Shown here piece after piece: positions 1-8,948 of a DNA stretch of 64,000 nucleotides. The DNA lies in the NCBI GenBank assembly GCA_964539825.1, contig CAZIKF010000027.1, positions 5,211 through 69,210 of the forward strand, given 5' to 3'. The stretch is from CAZIKF01 sp964539825. GTDB taxonomy: Bacteria > Muiribacteriota > UBA6191. Each line of letters begins with the position of its first letter. The stretch's first letter is position 1. The notes below the pieces were generated by a model. It had not been told where the DNA came from, searched no databases, and worked only from the letters and a program-made list of their open reading frames with translations. A program made the position numbers and the translations under genes.

Positions 1-144
1 TTGCCCGAATATTCACGTGAAGACTTAAGCCAAAGGTTACGAGAAAGAGATTCATTGAAATCCACCATCCAACGAGTGGAAGCACTCAGGGGAGAGGAAA
101 CCAGAAAGAAGAGCAACAAGAACCTCATGCCAATCTCTACGTGA
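1..144 (+). CDS. C-terminal fragment of an unknown protein (5' end outside window)
   Basis: Frame 1 is open from the first base to a TGA at 142-144, giving about 47 residues that are strongly charged and probably helical, with many Arg, Glu and Lys. No domain can be recognised from so short a tail. The reading is supported only by the open frame and the coding-like composition, so this may be the end of a real gene or a chance opening. The 88 bases before the next start contain no obvious terminator. Confidence 0.35.
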   Translation: MPEYSREDLSQRLRERDSLKSTIQRVEALRGEETRKKSNKNLMPIST

Positions 145-232
145 ATTCTGGTGGAAAGGTTTCTCTGTAGCTGCAATTGCAACATCAGGTAGAAAAATGA
201 CAAACTCAAACCAGTCGATGAAGGAGATTAAT

Positions 233-652
233 ATGTCAGCGCTAATTGAAGGCAATGGGAGTTGTCTTTGCGGGAAAATTCGAATTGCTGTTAAGGGAAT
301 CAATCGAAACGTTGGGGCATGTCACTGTGGAACCTGTAGAAATTGGGGTGGGGGGCCATTCATGGCGGTTGATTGTGGCACTGATGTTTCATTTGAAGGT
401 GAAGAAAATATATCAGTCTATAGTTCATCAGAATGGGCTGAGCGTGGTTTTTGTAAGGAATGTGGAAGCCATCTTTTCTATAGATTGAAGGGAGCCCACC
501 ATTACATGATGCCTGTGGGACTATTTCCAGAAGTGGAGTCGTTTGTTTTTGATCACCAAGTGTTCATTGATGAGAAACCCGCTTATTACGGCTTCTCAAA
601 CAAAACCCAAAACATGACAGGACCCGAAGTATTCAAAAAATACAGCCAATAA
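233..652 (+). CDS. GFA-family (glutathione-dependent formaldehyde-activating enzyme-like) zinc protein
   Basis: This protein of about 139 residues has the zinc signature of the GFA/CENP-V fold: CLCG at residues 11-14, CHCGTC at 30-35 and FCKECG at 73-78. The pattern of Cys pairs is seen directly and the length is normal for the family. Members are often annotated as S-(hydroxymethyl)glutathione synthases, but most are uncharacterised and the substrate cannot be inferred here. The start at 233 is preferred over an in-frame ATG at 197 because AAGGAG lies at 221-226, seven bases before it. The gene stands alone and converges on the minus-strand operon ending at 911. Confidence 0.85.
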   Translation: MSALIEGNGSCLCGKIRIAVKGINRNVGACHCGTCRNWGGGPFMAVDCGTDVSFEGEENISVYSSSEWAERGFCKECGSHLFYRLKGAHHYMMPVGLFPEVESFVFDHQVFIDEKPAYYGFSNKTQNMTGPEVFKKYSQ

Positions 653-750
653 ATTAAGCGTTAGCGCAAATAAAAAAACGCCAGCATTGAATGAGTAGAA
701 AAGGAAGGCAGAATCGTAAGATCAGCCTTAAAATCACTCCAGTTTTCAGA

Positions 751-914
751 TTGAGTCGAGCTTTGGTACGTGGTTGTTGGCTGGAGGTTTAGGAGTAGTG
801 GCTGGCAGTGGATCGTGAGGAGGAGGTAGCATCGTTACCTTCGACGAGGGATACGTTGCCAGATGCTGCTCATAGGCCTTTAGACATCTACCTAAGTACC
901 AAAGTTCGGCTCAC
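751..914. repeat. Long palindromic intergenic element, copy C
   Basis: Outer arms 751-769 and 896-914 pair at 16 of 19 positions, and the inner arms continue pairing with scattered mismatches (for example TGGCA at 802-806 opposite TGCCA at 857-861). The centre, about 813-850, is nearly the reverse complement of the centre of the palindromes at 47.3 and 49.3 kb (shared pieces: TCCCTCG, CGAAGGTA, CTACCTCC, CTCACGA). The right arm includes the stop codon of the minus-strand gene ending at 911. The element lies between convergent genes. Confidence 0.75.
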
Positions 915-3136
915 TTATCTAAGAGGATGACTCGCTTGGCTAAAAATTGGGTATTTTTTTCGAAATCTTTGATGTCTTCGCCAATTTCATGTTCTGGTAA
1001 GTAACCCAACTCAGAGATTCCCAATACATCCATGAAGAGCTGGTTCAGGTTTTGGGAAACCTCGCTCTCAGAGGTCAGGTCTGGATCTTCTGTTATAGAC
1101 GTAATTTCGAGTTTGAGAACCAGTTCTGAGACTCCGAAATAAGCAGATCTCTTTAAATGAAATCTGCCTTCTTGATCCTTAAAGAAATAGTCGAAGTGGA
1201 GCATTCTGGAGTTCTTGGCATCCTTAGCTTCCACATATCTCACATCTCCGAGTAAACGAAAGCGCTCAATTTCTGCATTTTTTTCAAGTTTGGTGTAGTG
1301 GCTTTTTAATGGACTCGAATCCAGTTCATCGAGAGCTGTTGATCTAAGCCCGCCAAGTGTACTTAATGTAATGGAAGCGCCAGGGGCGTAGATTCTATAT
1401 TTTACGCTGCTCTCATGGTCCGGGTTTCGCTCCCAGGTCCAGGCTTCTGAAATGTGCTCTAGTGCCAGTTCAGTCTCATCTTTTCCCGTGCCCATGGGGA
1501 AGAAGTAGAGTAGAACCATGATGACTACAGCCCCAATTCCTGTGAAAATGAGTGGTTTGATTAATTTAGGATTCAATTTTCGAGAATTTGGATCGTCTTC
1601 TGTGCTTTCGATTTCTTCACCTTGACCATTCACGTTTGTACCCGGTTGAAACTGAGATTGGGAGCCAGTCTCTTCTTCCTCAAATCCGTCTAGTTTTCGT
1701 GCAATTTCTTCGGTCTGTTCCGCAAGGCTATCAAGTGCTTTCTCGGCATCCTCATTTTGTTCTTCTTCCCTTAATATAGCCGAGAGTTCCTCCTTATTCA
1801 TCATCTGATCGTCGCTGGCCGTAGATTCAGGTTGAGGGACATCAGGTTCTTTCTCAACGGTCTTTTCTTCGGCAGGTTCCTCAATAGCCTCTTCCACGGG
1901 TTGCTCTTCAGCCTTAAGTTCTTCAGCCTCTTCTTCAACCGCTGCAGCTATCTCGGGTTCGACGTCTGGCTCACTTATGGCTTCATCTTCGAGCTCAGCT
2001 TGCTGTACAAACTCGGCTTCGGCCTCAACTGAAGATTCAGGTTCCGCCTCTTGAGGAGTTGGTTCAGATTCTGGTTCTGCCTCAAAATCATCCTGGCTCA
2101 GGACGGAGGATTCATCCTCATCACTCTCCAAGAGACCCTCAGAATCCTCGAACATATTATCGAGGTTTTCAACTTCCTCCGGGGCTTCTTCATCCCTTCC
2201 CATTAGCAGAGCCTCAATGTCTTCCTGGGTCATTTGTTCTTGACCTTCGAAGTCGTCTACCACTGATTCATCTGCCGTGGATTCGTCCTGGGGTACATCC
2301 ATGTAGGTTTCTTCAGGCTCTGTGGACTGGCTGGCGGCTAATCCTTCTTCATCTGGAGGAATGTCTGGCTCGTTCTCCTTCTCTTCTGAACCGATATCAA
2401 GATAAGTTTCCTCTTCTTTTTCCGGGACCTGTTCTCTTCCACCCCCAATCTCAAACTCGGTCTCTTCTGGCTCTTGAGCTCGCTCGACAGCCGATTCGGA
2501 GCTGATTTCAGATTCTTCTTCTCTGTCAGAGGGTGGTTCTTTTCCACTTTCAAGGGGAGTATAGGACTCGTCCCAGGAAGAGTCCTCATTGCTTTGATTC
2601 GCATGGATCAGGGAATCTATTTCATCACGTGAAATGTTAGCCTCATCGTCCGTGTCTGAGTCTAAGTCGTCTCCCGAGACCTCTCTAAAATCGGTATCAT
2701 CATGCAGATCTTCATCGCTGCTGGCCATTTGAGCAACCATCTCTTCGATTTCAGCCTGGCTCAGGTTTTCCTCTTCTTCGGGAATTTCAGGAGTCTCTGA
2801 AACAGGTGCTTGGGGAGGGGCTTCCTTGAAGGGAGCGTCTTGAAACCCTTCAAAAGTCGGATCGTCCTCAGAAGCGGGTTGTTCCGTATCCACGGCAGCT
2901 ACTTCTCCTTTGGACTCTGGCTCATTTTCAGCTATTTCCTCATTTTTCTCTTCTGCTGAATTCTCGCCATCATTGAATTCCCCGTTACTTTCTTCTGGGG
3001 ATTGCTCCGCAAAGAATTCAGGCTCTACTTCCTCCACTTCCGGCTTAAGGGTATCCTCCGGCATATGCCAGGCCCTTGCCCGGGCATCAGCTTCACTGTA
3101 GATTTGCGCTATCTGGGTATCGGAAAGTTCTGCCAT
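911..3136 (-). CDS. Acidic membrane protein with repeated FliM-like CheY-docking motifs
   Basis: No family was recognised for this 741-residue protein. Residues 1-520 are very rich in Glu, Asp, Ser and Pro and look disordered. One membrane segment lies at about 525-546, followed by a folded basic/mixed domain of about 190 residues. Short motifs recur in the acidic part: NLSQAEIEEM (124-133), NISRDEIDSLI (167-177), QMTQEDIEALL (301-311), VLSQDD (345-350) and MNKEELSAIL (446-455). They resemble the LSQxEIDALL segment at the N-terminus of FliM/FliY, which binds phosphorylated CheY. The topology implies an acidic cytoplasmic tail and an outward C-domain. The gene is the last of the minus-strand pilin-like series, 209 bases after the preceding gene. 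A function in signalling to the pilus is inference. Confidence 0.75.
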   Translation of the reverse strand: MAELSDTQIAQIYSEADARARAWHMPEDTLKPEVEEVEPEFFAEQSPEESNGEFNDGENSAEEKNEEIAENEPESKGEVAAVDTEQPASEDDPTFEGFQDAPFKEAPPQAPVSETPEIPEEEENLSQAEIEEMVAQMASSDEDLHDDTDFREVSGDDLDSDTDDEANISRDEIDSLIHANQSNEDSSWDESYTPLESGKEPPSDREEESEISSESAVERAQEPEETEFEIGGGREQVPEKEEETYLDIGSEEKENEPDIPPDEEGLAASQSTEPEETYMDVPQDESTADESVVDDFEGQEQMTQEDIEALLMGRDEEAPEEVENLDNMFEDSEGLLESDEDESSVLSQDDFEAEPESEPTPQEAEPESSVEAEAEFVQQAELEDEAISEPDVEPEIAAAVEEEAEELKAEEQPVEEAIEEPAEEKTVEKEPDVPQPESTASDDQMMNKEELSAILREEEQNEDAEKALDSLAEQTEEIARKLDGFEEEETGSQSQFQPGTNVNGQGEEIESTEDDPNSRKLNPKLIKPLIFTGIGAVVIMVLLYFFPMGTGKDETELALEHISEAWTWERNPDHESSVKYRIYAPGASITLSTLGGLRSTALDELDSSPLKSHYTKLEKNAEIERFRLLGDVRYVEAKDAKNSRMLHFDYFFKDQEGRFHLKRSAYFGVSELVLKLEITSITEDPDLTSESEVSQNLNQLFMDVLGISELGYLPEHEIGEDIKDFEKNTQFLAKRVILLDK

Positions 3137-3345
3137 GATTGAAAAGCCTGATTGGAGTCCCTTTCGAAGATGAATTCTTTCGATAATTTATCAAAAGAAC
3201 AGTCTAAGAAGAATTGGTTCTGTGGATGCGCTAATTTTATCTGAGAATTTTGAACCAGAGCCTCCCCCATTTTGAACCCGGGAACCCGACCCTCATTATA
3301 GAAAGTCTCCCTGGAACTGAGCAACGGAAAAGTACCTCAATCAAT

Positions 3346-4857
3346 TTACAGTTTATGCCAGAAATCTTTTTGTTTTACTGTTGGGGGTCCTTCCAGGGCC
3401 TTTCTTTTCAGAAGTCTTTTCTCCAGTTCTTCATTCTTAAGCTGGTTGGAATAGGAATGTGCGAGGGGTACAGCGAGAGAAGGCCGGCCTTTCGAGTTCT
3501 CTTTTGGACGCTCAAAAGAGCGCGACGAAAAGGGAGCTGTTTTTAATTTGCGACCTAGTGCCAGAATGATCTGCTGACCTTCCTTTAGCTCAGTTTCCTC
3601 ATTTTCACTGTGCACCTTTGCCGTGCCTCTCTCAACTCCAGCCACACTGAAAGAGGGATACCACATTGAGAATCGAATGGAAGATTTTCTAAAGATAAGT
3701 GCTCCATGGCGAGAGTAGAGCTTTAACTCATCCTTGGAATCTCCGGATTCAGCAACTATTTCCCCCCGTAGCAATTCGAGTTGACGCATAGAATGAACTC
3801 GAATTCTAGAATAAGGAGAGACCACCATATTGGAGCCGTTAGTAAGTACTAGATATAGTGTTTCTCGTGAACTTAAAAGGGTCCTCAAGGCGTACAGTGG
3901 GTGATCACCAGAACTATCCGTATAAGATCCTAATATTTTTGGACCCAGCTGATCCCTCGAATCGAGCGTGGCTGTAGGAACTTCCGTGTCCGATTGGTTG
4001 GGCAATATGCCCGTTGTACTAGGGGTAAGGGTTCGATAAAAGGAGTAACTTAGAAAGAAAAACAGAATTACGACGGCAGGCTTTACGATTCGTAAGATCT
4101 GCTGCGGATCTTTGGGTGGTGTGGAAGTGGGTTTGTAGTACTCCGAGTCAAGTTCATCCTGGTTTTCTTGGGGATTGGCTCCTGCATCTAATTTCTGATT
4201 TCTCTTTCGAATGATTTCGATGACTGAAGAATCCTCTTTATCCTCTGTTTCCTGCTCGGACTCTTCAGGACGAATTCGAGACAGTATCCAATCGAGGTCC
4301 ACGGTGCTCAACCGTTGACGGGTGTCAGTACGGAAGAAATTCCTGAGCCTGTCTACCCGAAACTTGAAATTCTGAGTTGATTCCTCTTCAGATTTGGAGA
4401 TGGGATTCAGAAGCAATTCAGAAAAGGTGTCTAGCTCATTGGCATTTCCTGCCTGATCCAATTCCGGTTCCGCACTAAGCCGATGAAAAAAAGTAAATAG
4501 AAAGGGCTCAAGAACTGCTTCAGAAATTTTAAACAACTCACAAATGTCTTTCAAACTCAATTCTTCAACAAATAGCATGTCCAAAAGGAGTCTTGTAGGA
4601 GCAGATAGCTGATTTTTACGATACCAATCAAGGTATTCCTTGGTGGGAGTTGCTGAATCGGAGAAGAAAGAATCAGGAAGACTTTCCAAAAGAAGCTCTT
4701 CATAGGGCAGTGCTCTGAAGCGCTCAAGGAGATCACCCTCCTGCTTCTTTTTATTAACAAGCTTAAGAGCCCCCCGGAAAATAAAGAGTTTTGCGTTTAA
4801 AAGAGGGGCCTCGCGCTCTTCTAGCTTCGGAACAAGCGAGTCCAGTAATTCCTCCAT
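3346..4857 (-). CDS. Membrane protein: N-terminal helix-turn-helix region, one TM segment, C-terminal FecR-like domain
   Basis: The 503 residues from the ATG at 4857 show a helical N-terminal part with a sigma region 4-like helix-turn-helix at about 86-126 (LSLKDICELFKISEA), a charged linker, one membrane segment at about 256-276, and a C-terminal FecR-type domain (about 345-440; RIRVHSMRQLELLRGEI, then VAGVERGTAKV). FecR domains are periplasmic signalling modules that normally work with ECF sigma factors. Here the putative DNA-binding part and the sensor part seem to be one chain. The frame stays open 48 codons upstream of this ATG to a CTG that overlaps the preceding stop (see findings), so the true start may be at 5001. 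The domain assignment is by eye and moderate in confidence. Confidence 0.7.
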   Translation of the reverse strand: MEELLDSLVPKLEEREAPLLNAKLFIFRGALKLVNKKKQEGDLLERFRALPYEELLLESLPDSFFSDSATPTKEYLDWYRKNQLSAPTRLLLDMLFVEELSLKDICELFKISEAVLEPFLFTFFHRLSAEPELDQAGNANELDTFSELLLNPISKSEEESTQNFKFRVDRLRNFFRTDTRQRLSTVDLDWILSRIRPEESEQETEDKEDSSVIEIIRKRNQKLDAGANPQENQDELDSEYYKPTSTPPKDPQQILRIVKPAVVILFFFLSYSFYRTLTPSTTGILPNQSDTEVPTATLDSRDQLGPKILGSYTDSSGDHPLYALRTLLSSRETLYLVLTNGSNMVVSPYSRIRVHSMRQLELLRGEIVAESGDSKDELKLYSRHGALIFRKSSIRFSMWYPSFSVAGVERGTAKVHSENEETELKEGQQIILALGRKLKTAPFSSRSFERPKENSKGRPSLAVPLAHSYSNQLKNEELEKRLLKRKALEGPPTVKQKDFWHKL

Positions 4858-4997
4858 CCAGGAGCAGATCTCTTCTGAGCGAGTATTGAAATAGGTGAAA
4901 AATTGATAGAGGGAGGGATTTAAGTAAAGAGCAAGTTCACGAATACTTCCTGGTTCCCGGAGTTGAACTTGTTTGCAGATTGAATCTAACGGGGATT

Positions 4998-5870
4998 TCA
5001 GAAAATCCCCCTTCCATACCGGTTTGCATTGCAGTAGAGATTGATTACTCTAAAGTGCAATTCAAACAGTCCTCCGCGAGGGCCGCGTTTTGTTCCGCCT
5101 GTCTCCATTCCTATTTTGACATCGATGAAGTAGCGAAGAAAACTTAGTTCCCTATCAGGCTCCGTTTCATCGGGTTTAAAATAGGCTAACTCAAAGACGG
5201 GAGTGAGTGAGAAATGTACAATGTTCTTTTTCTTTTTCCCAAAACTTTCCAGCAGAGTTTCTTTTCCGTCCCTGTTGATATCGTAAAACTCCACATAGGA
5301 TTCTGGCGGAGGATAATGCCTGAGAAGCATTTTGCGGTTTTCCGTGAAAAGATAGTGTTCCAAGACCTCCTCAGACCCTTTGCCGGGAAGTTTTCTTTGG
5401 TAGACAACCAATCCGTCTTCAAAGCCCGCCATTTCAAAGAAGGGGAGGGGCTTTTTTGTAAAGAACCACTGGTCAATCACTCTTTTTGTTTCCAAATATG
5501 GTTTTCCGTCCTTGAAGGATCTCCGGTAATCTTTGGTAGCGGGGGTAAGTGGAATGACTGTTTCCGATGCACCTGTCGTATGCACTAATTCATAGGAATA
5601 CTGACGTTTACGAATGGGAAAGTTCGGACCCCCCTCGAAGAGGTCGATACCAACTCCACCATTGAAGGGTGTTACGTTATAAGCAAGGTGACGGGTTTTG
5701 CGGGCCAATTGCTGGAGTTGAAACAAGGTGTCGAGGGTTTCAGTGGAATGAGCTACTCCCCGTATGGAGTCACTAAAGTAGCCGAAAACTCCTACCGTCA
5801 CGATTCCTGCGATGAACACCGCAACCAGGGCCTCAACCAGTGTGAATGCTTTTGCCCTACCCATGGTCAC
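4998..5870 (-). CDS. Type II secretion/type IV pilus-like pseudopilin (GspJ-like)
   Basis: The 290-residue product starts with a short basic leader followed by a type IV prepilin signature (AFTLVEALVAVFIAG), in which the prepilin peptidase would cut before the Phe and Glu+5 is kept. The following 20 hydrophobic residues are the assembly helix. The length and the LQQLARKTRHLAYN pattern suit a GspJ-type minor pseudopilin. It overlaps the upstream prepilin gene by 14 bases and belongs to the same minus-strand operon. A start six bases downstream (5864) is also possible. No major pilin, assembly ATPase or secretin is present in this window, so which machine it serves is unknown. Confidence 0.82.
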   Translation of the reverse strand: MTMGRAKAFTLVEALVAVFIAGIVTVGVFGYFSDSIRGVAHSTETLDTLFQLQQLARKTRHLAYNVTPFNGGVGIDLFEGGPNFPIRKRQYSYELVHTTGASETVIPLTPATKDYRRSFKDGKPYLETKRVIDQWFFTKKPLPFFEMAGFEDGLVVYQRKLPGKGSEEVLEHYLFTENRKMLLRHYPPPESYVEFYDINRDGKETLLESFGKKKKNIVHFSLTPVFELAYFKPDETEPDRELSFLRYFIDVKIGMETGGTKRGPRGGLFELHFRVINLYCNANRYGRGIF

Positions 5871-6402
5871 TCGGGATTACATCGTCCTTGCCTATGAAGG
5901 TCGAAATTTTGAGACGACGGTTGAACGCGCTGGAATTAGGGGCTTTCCATTCGATCATTACATCTAATTGAAGAAGCGATGGGTGACCTTCATAGGAGTT
6001 TGAAGTTCGGGACTCATTTGCAGGGTAGAGTTTGATGAGTCGGCGAAATTCTGGGGGAAGCGGTGTCAGGAAAAGTCTTGAAAACGCCCTGCACTCGGAT
6101 TCTCTTTTTGGATCTGCTGAAGAGGGGAACAGGGCTGTTATGGAGGGCTGGGACAAATCCATCCAGGGGTCACTTTCACGAGGAGTTGAGATACTGGTGA
6201 GTCGGTTGAATCCCGTGACATATTGCATCACCTGCATTTGTTCAATGAGTTCACGAGCTAAAAAACTGGCTCGAATTTCATTGTAGCTCAGGGAGGCCTG
6301 ATGGACCGACTGCTGGAAAACAGTACTCAACGGTACGATAACCAAAACGGCGATGGCTGCTGCTATCAAAACTTCTACAAGGGAAAAGGCTTTGCGGCTC
6401 AT
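5857..6402 (-). CDS. Minor pilin/pseudopilin (GspI/PilV-like)
   Basis: This 181-residue protein opens with a prepilin leader and processing site (KAFSLVEVLIAAAIAVLVIV), again with Glu at +5. The short globular C-terminal part is not identifiable by eye. The ARELIEQMQ region after the helix is typical of GspI/PilV minor pilins. The start codon overlaps the stop of the upstream 800-residue gene (ATGA, positions 6402-6399), which indicates translational coupling in the operon. Confidence 0.82.
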   Translation of the reverse strand: MSRKAFSLVEVLIAAAIAVLVIVPLSTVFQQSVHQASLSYNEIRASFLARELIEQMQVMQYVTGFNRLTSISTPRESDPWMDLSQPSITALFPSSADPKRESECRAFSRLFLTPLPPEFRRLIKLYPANESRTSNSYEGHPSLLQLDVMIEWKAPNSSAFNRRLKISTFIGKDDVIPSDHG

Positions 6403-8801
6403 ATTTCAATACCCCACCCTTGTGTATGATCATCGATGAGGATTCGATAAAGATAGTCTCTGCCAGGTTCCAGCGGGCTGTAATCTGTATTGTAAGTTAC
6501 CAGGTTGGGAGCCTGGAAAATGCTGAAGTCCAGCGAATGCATTGAGATTCCTCCCAAAATGTTCATTTCAAGATCGAGATTTTCTTTCCCCAGGGTACTT
6601 CGAGAGTCAAGAAAGGCTCGAAAGATTCCCAAATTCCCCTTGCGTGAGTCTTTCTTGAGAGTGATCTTAGCGCAGCTGATATGAACATAAAAGTCTGAAT
6701 CTATAGGGGGTAGGGAACAGGGTCCATGAACGAACAAATTCGTATGATTAATAACCTGTAAGGGTTTGTCTAGTTTGAAGTCAGTTATGATGGAAAGCTG
6801 ATGTCCCCGTGAATCCAGCACGTAGTGATCCCCAGCTTCTTCCAAAAATCCGTGGTTCATCATGTCCTCGATATCTATAAAATCAAAGGAGATCTTCCTC
6901 TGTTGCCAGGTATCAGGATCAAATTCATCTGGCTCTCCTTTAAGATAATAGGTTTCAGGTCCGTGTATGGAACCGTCTTTAATCAGCCACTCTTCACGGG
7001 GTGGCTCGGCGAGTAGGTAGAGACTTTCTGGCTCAAAAGGGGGAAACATAAAAGACTTGAAATTGTCATGGCCTGTGGGTGGAATCTTCCGGTGGCTGTA
7101 GTGGGGATAATCCACCATATGATTCATGGGAATATAGAGAATATTGCACATATGGGGAAGGTAAGTATCGAAATCCGGAAAAAGCAGGGGATAGTCAAAG
7201 TCATCAGGGAGACGAATTCGCCTGGGCTCTGAGCAATTAGGAGCGTAATTTCGGTTATCCAGGGTGTGATGAATAGGATCGATGGTCACATTCGGGATGG
7301 GGTTTTCGAATCCTGAGCGGTTGGTCTGATATAGAAAGGCGGCAGTGGCATCTCTAAGGGGGGATGGTCTTCCAAGGCAGGAACTTTGTTGGCTCTCATC
7401 GCTACTAGATTCATCCCGGTCAATTCCTATGGACGAAAGCTTGGCCACCGCGCGAAAAGCGGATCCTACAGTGTAGGCTCGGGACGGCATCGTATAAGTT
7501 CCAAAGGGATGGATTAGTGATGATGCTTCCGTATATCCGTCTTTGATATATCCCGCTCCGCGGGGATTAGGAGCGAAGGAGTTAGTAGGATCAGACTCGT
7601 AAAAGCCTTCATGAAGTGAATAGATATCTGCTTTGCCGCTAGATTCGAAGGGCAGTCCATCGGTGGGTTCCATCAGGTTTTGGATCAAGACAGGTTCCTG
7701 GAACGCCTCGGGAAGACCTACGCGTTGAATTGCTGGATAAGTGCGGGGACCTGAGCCGAAATAGGGATTAAAGAGAAAAAAGTACTCACCGTAGCCATTT
7801 GGGTCTGCCCCCGGAGTGAGGTTCAGTACATTAGCTGAGTCGGGTCTATGCGGACCAAAATACAAAAATCCGCGCCTTAGAATTTGTTCCTTGGAAAGTT
7901 GGATTTGAGAGTCATCTGTGAGGTATTCGAAATTCTGTGGATCATCACTTTGCCCTCTCCCCCCCAGTAGCTGGCTATCGGGGATTATTTTTGATTCCGG
8001 ACTAAGAGGGCCATTAACGAGAACCAATGGGAAGTGGTTTGCGGGGTACTTAAATTTGCCATCGGGACGAATCACGGGTCGGCCGAAAAGGTTGGTCAGT
8101 AATTGGTTGTAGAGTCCCCCAGTTTGGGATTTATGGTAGAAGGTAAACTTCGAGAGAAGTGGGGCTAATAAGTTATAAATTCGCAGTTTTCTGGTACCCG
8201 TTACGACTTTTTCTGTTCCCTGAAAAGTGCACTTTGACCTGATTGTCAGGTTAACAGTCTTTTCAATGGGATCCATCAGTACATTTTCCTCAAAAAGCTG
8301 TGTAGAGGACCATTCCATTTGAAATTCAATTTTTGATCCAGGAGTGGAAGTCTCAAAATGATGGAGTATTCTTTCAAACTTCTCTGGGATCAATTCCATG
8401 ATTTCGCCATGACTTAACTTCAGCGTCGGCCCTTGGCCAGCGGAGGAATTGGTGAGGGGAGATTGGAGAAAATGGCCGTAAAATCCTAATGGCAAAGAAC
8501 CTTTTGAGAGCAGCCAGCGGGACAACTCAGATTCATCCGGTGTTTCTGATCCTTCACGCACAGCTCTGGACAGAAATTGATATCCCCCTTCAGCCATAGA
8601 GCGTCCAATCTCATTAAACGCTACTTTGTGTGCTTGAAGATTTCTAGAACGGCTCATCCAATGAAGGGATAAAAGAACCATACCCAGGATTCCCAAAATA
8701 GAGGCAACCACCGGGATAATGAATCCTCTACTCCTCTTGATACCCGGTCTCTGAAGCGCTGAGACCGAGGATTTAGTCCCCTCAGGAATTAATCTAAGCA
8801 T
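6399..8801 (-). CDS. Large PilX/GspK-like membrane-anchored protein of a pilin operon
   Basis: First gene of the minus-strand pilin-like operon, 800 residues. After a basic start there is one hydrophobic helix at about 28-48 (GFIIPVVASILGILGMVLLS) followed by a helical QAHKVAFNEIGRSMAEGGYQ segment. This resembles the N-terminal plan of PilX-type minor pilins, although the canonical Glu at +5 is absent. The remaining 740 residues are rich in Pro, Asn, Tyr and Asp and look like an extracellular or periplasmic domain. PilX proteins are usually below 250 residues, so this is a very large version. The fold of the C-terminal part was not recognised. Confidence 0.65.
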   Translation of the reverse strand: MLRLIPEGTKSSVSALQRPGIKRSRGFIIPVVASILGILGMVLLSLHWMSRSRNLQAHKVAFNEIGRSMAEGGYQFLSRAVREGSETPDESELSRWLLSKGSLPLGFYGHFLQSPLTNSSAGQGPTLKLSHGEIMELIPEKFERILHHFETSTPGSKIEFQMEWSSTQLFEENVLMDPIEKTVNLTIRSKCTFQGTEKVVTGTRKLRIYNLLAPLLSKFTFYHKSQTGGLYNQLLTNLFGRPVIRPDGKFKYPANHFPLVLVNGPLSPESKIIPDSQLLGGRGQSDDPQNFEYLTDDSQIQLSKEQILRRGFLYFGPHRPDSANVLNLTPGADPNGYGEYFFLFNPYFGSGPRTYPAIQRVGLPEAFQEPVLIQNLMEPTDGLPFESSGKADIYSLHEGFYESDPTNSFAPNPRGAGYIKDGYTEASSLIHPFGTYTMPSRAYTVGSAFRAVAKLSSIGIDRDESSSDESQQSSCLGRPSPLRDATAAFLYQTNRSGFENPIPNVTIDPIHHTLDNRNYAPNCSEPRRIRLPDDFDYPLLFPDFDTYLPHMCNILYIPMNHMVDYPHYSHRKIPPTGHDNFKSFMFPPFEPESLYLLAEPPREEWLIKDGSIHGPETYYLKGEPDEFDPDTWQQRKISFDFIDIEDMMNHGFLEEAGDHYVLDSRGHQLSIITDFKLDKPLQVINHTNLFVHGPCSLPPIDSDFYVHISCAKITLKKDSRKGNLGIFRAFLDSRSTLGKENLDLEMNILGGISMHSLDFSIFQAPNLVTYNTDYSPLEPGRDYLYRILIDDHTQGWGIEI

Positions 8802-8948
8802 GGTTGTTCACTTATCCATGATAGGTCAGGCAGAGGCACCTTTCAAACGTCTCAGGCAATCAGGTCTCAGTGCAGGGCTTGAGATCAGCAGGCAATATGG
8901 TTTAACTTGAAGCTCTTTCTGATTCAGAGTGGATAAGGACGTCTATAG

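Noticed and set aside
2059..2505. Open frame of 148 codons antisense to the acidic membrane protein
   Set aside because: It is the shadow of Glu/Ser-rich codons; Pro- and Leu-rich composition, no domain and no ribosome site.
911..3136. True flagellar switch protein FliM/FliY
   Set aside because: Only the short N-terminal-type motif is shared; the CheC-like and C-ring domains of FliM are absent.
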